The notes below the pieces were generated by a model that saw only the letters and a program-made list of their open reading frames with translations, had not been told where the DNA came from and ran no database searches. Of a DNA stretch of 7,748 bases, positions 6,475 to 7,748 are shown one piece after another. Within the stretch, counting starts at the first letter, position 1; every line of letters begins with the position of its first letter. The translations under genes were made by a program, and so were the position numbers. Source of the DNA: Anaerolineales bacterium (GTDB lineage: Bacteria; Chloroflexota; Anaerolineae; Anaerolineales; VGOW01); contig CAKKQG010000276.1 of assembly GCA_919901875.1 (NCBI GenBank), positions 1,561 through 9,308 on the forward strand. The letters are read 5' to 3'.

Positions 6475-6478
6475 TCAA

Positions 6479-7690
6479 ATGACTCTTGACCTCACTCTCA
6501 CTACCATGTCCAACGGCGCAGACGCCATTGGTCGCCACGAAGGCAAAGCGATCTTTGTGCCGTTTGCGATCCCCGGCGAAACCGTGCGCGTGGAGATCGT
6601 TGAAGATAAACCAACGTTTGCGCGGGCGAAGTTGATCGAAGTGATCACGCCATCACCCGATCGTGTGACTCCCATCTGCAAACACTTTGGCGTGTGCGGC
6701 GGATGCCAATGGCAACACATAAGTTATGAGGCGCAATTGAAATGGAAGAAGCAAGTCGTTATCGATCAATTGTTTCGCATCGGGGGTATCACCTCTCCTA
6801 ACGTGCTGGATACTATCCCCTCGCCCTCTCCGCTTCATTACCGCAACCATGTTCAATTCTCACAAACAGAGGATGGCAAACTTGGTTTTATGTCGAGTGC
6901 GGGTGTTGTTCCCATTAGTGAATGTCACATCGCTCACCCCGATATCATGGCGCTCTTTAATCAACTTGATATTGAAAAATTGGATGTCGATCGGATCGGT
7001 GTGCGCGTGACAAGCGATGAGGCGATGATCGTTTTTGAATCCGAGTCGGGCGAGCCGCCCGATGTGGAAATTGATCTGGATGTGTCGGTAGCAGCGGTGA
7101 ATAAACGCGGTGAGGCGTTGACGATGATCGGCAGCGATCATCTTGTGCAAACGATTCTCGGGCGCGATTTTAGAATCTCGGCGGCAAGTTTTTTTCAGGT
7201 GAACACGGCGCAAGCGGAGACTCTGATTGAAGTGGCGATTACGGCGTTGGGCGTGAGTGACGGCGACACCGTGTTGGATCTGTATTGCGGCGCGGGGCTG
7301 TTCACTGCTTTCATCGCTGAAAAAGCGGCGCGGGTGATCGGCGTTGAATCTTACGAGTCTGCTGTGGGCGATGCCGAAGTGAATCTCAATGAGTTTAATA
7401 ATGTGGAACTCTTTGAATCGCCTGCTGAGATGGCGATGGATCATCTGGTGAAGGAATCAGTTCAGCGCGTGATACTTGACCCGCCGCGAGCGGGATGCGA
7501 TAAGCGCGTGTTGGACGCGTTAATTAAAATTGCGCCGCAACGAATTGTCTATGTGTCGTGCGACGCGGCGACTCTGGCGCGTGATGCCAAAAGATTGATC
7601 GGCGCTGGTTATAAATTGGAGTCGGCAACACCGTTGGATATGTTTCCGCAAACACATCATATCGAGATTATCGCCATCTTTAATCTTTAA
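6479..7690 (+). CDS. Iron-sulfur 23S rRNA (uracil-5)-methyltransferase, RumA/RlmD family
   Basis: This enzyme makes 5-methyluridine in RNA using S-adenosylmethionine; the exact site (U1939-, U747- or tRNA U54-like) cannot be assigned. From ATG 6479 it has 403 residues. A TRAM-like N-terminus (LTLTTMSNGADAIGRHEGKA) leads to the CX5CGGC cluster motif (Cys67, Cys73, Cys76) with a fourth cysteine at 149, expected to hold a [4Fe-4S] cluster. FFQVN follows at 238-242, then the SAM motif VLDLYCGAGLF (265-275), DPPRAG (334-339), the nucleophile in YVSC (Cys361) and the base in HHIE (Glu396). All catalytic residues are intact. The frame stays open upstream into the GT2 antisense region, but the TRAM domain normally sits at the extreme N-terminus, so 6479 is preferred. 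An in-frame GTG at 6410 is a less likely alternative. No Shine-Dalgarno is visible. Confidence 0.92.
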   Translation: MTLDLTLTTMSNGADAIGRHEGKAIFVPFAIPGETVRVEIVEDKPTFARAKLIEVITPSPDRVTPICKHFGVCGGCQWQHISYEAQLKWKKQVVIDQLFRIGGITSPNVLDTIPSPSPLHYRNHVQFSQTEDGKLGFMSSAGVVPISECHIAHPDIMALFNQLDIEKLDVDRIGVRVTSDEAMIVFESESGEPPDVEIDLDVSVAAVNKRGEALTMIGSDHLVQTILGRDFRISAASFFQVNTAQAETLIEVAITALGVSDGDTVLDLYCGAGLFTAFIAEKAARVIGVESYESAVGDAEVNLNEFNNVELFESPAEMAMDHLVKESVQRVILDPPRAGCDKRVLDALIKIAPQRIVYVSCDAATLARDAKRLIGAGYKLESATPLDMFPQTHHIEIIAIFNL

Positions 7691-7697
7691 TCATTTT

Positions 7698-7748
7698 ATG
7701 GACTGGCAAAAAATCATTCCTGTCATCGTCTCAATCTTCATCATCATC
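7698..7748 (+). CDS. Start of a probable membrane protein, cut by the window end
   Basis: ATG at 7698 opens a frame of 17 codons (MDWQKIIPVIVSIFIII) that runs off the window. After a short polar start the residues are strongly hydrophobic, as in a first transmembrane segment. It begins 7 nt after the methyltransferase stop with no Shine-Dalgarno, so it is probably co-transcribed. The family cannot be recognised from this fragment. Confidence 0.5.
   Translation, partial: MDWQKIIPVIVSIFIII

Noticed and set aside
6152..6478. Upstream extension of the RNA methyltransferase by 109 residues
   Set aside because: The extension is the antisense of the GT2 gene and of the repeat. The TRAM domain begins right at ATG 6479, where family members normally start.
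6860..7444. A 194-residue open frame on the minus strand opposite the RNA methyltransferase
   Set aside because: It lies wholly opposite a gene with intact catalytic motifs, is rich in His and Arg as expected of an antisense shadow, and shows no recognisable domain or RBS.

Overview
The window looks like chromosomal DNA from a Chloroflexota bacterium, most likely Anaerolineae. This is an inference from protein style. The GT-C glycosyltransferase ends in the AQRDxQPVG...RPTxTWxxGE...GLYD module that I associate with that phylum. A lamin-tail/OB-fold secreted-type protein is present, start sites have TATAAT boxes only 6-7 nt upstream, and small inverted heptamer repeats are scattered in and between genes. 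No rRNA, tRNA, CRISPR array, transposase or phage gene is visible.

Layout, left to right. (1) 1-1536 (+) is the 3' part of a lamin-tail-domain protein with two LTD units, two OB-fold-like units and a Pro/Thr-rich tail. A strong intrinsic terminator with a 15-bp perfect stem follows it. (2) 1631-5436 (+) is a tightly packed three-gene set: a polytopic GT-C/GT39-type glycosyltransferase with a long C-terminal extracytoplasmic part, a patatin-like phospholipase (26-nt gap, the only clear Shine-Dalgarno in the window) and a 2H phosphoesterase (zero-nucleotide gap, TAGATG). (3) 5417-6391 (-) is a GT2 glycosyltransferase converging on the 2H gene with a 20-bp tail overlap. (4) A divergent 87-bp region (6392-6478) holds a palindromic ATTATAAT box and an inverted heptamer repeat. 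It leads to 6479-7690 (+), an iron-sulfur RumA/RlmD-type uracil-C5 RNA methyltransferase. (5) The first 17 codons of a probable membrane protein run off the right end.

Functionally this is a mixed neighbourhood: envelope glycosylation (GT-C and GT2), lipid hydrolysis (patatin), RNA or nucleotide phosphoester chemistry (2H), and RNA modification. No complete known defence or biosynthetic system can be recognised. The patatin-2H pair resembles components seen on opposite sides of cyclic-oligonucleotide signalling, but no nucleotide cyclase is in view.

The most distinctive observation is a pair of short inverted-repeat elements about 340 bp apart. Each is built from degenerate 7-nt units. One (6029-6082) lies in frame inside the GT2 gene and supplies 18 residues. 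The other (6421-6474) occupies the leader of the RNA methyltransferase gene.
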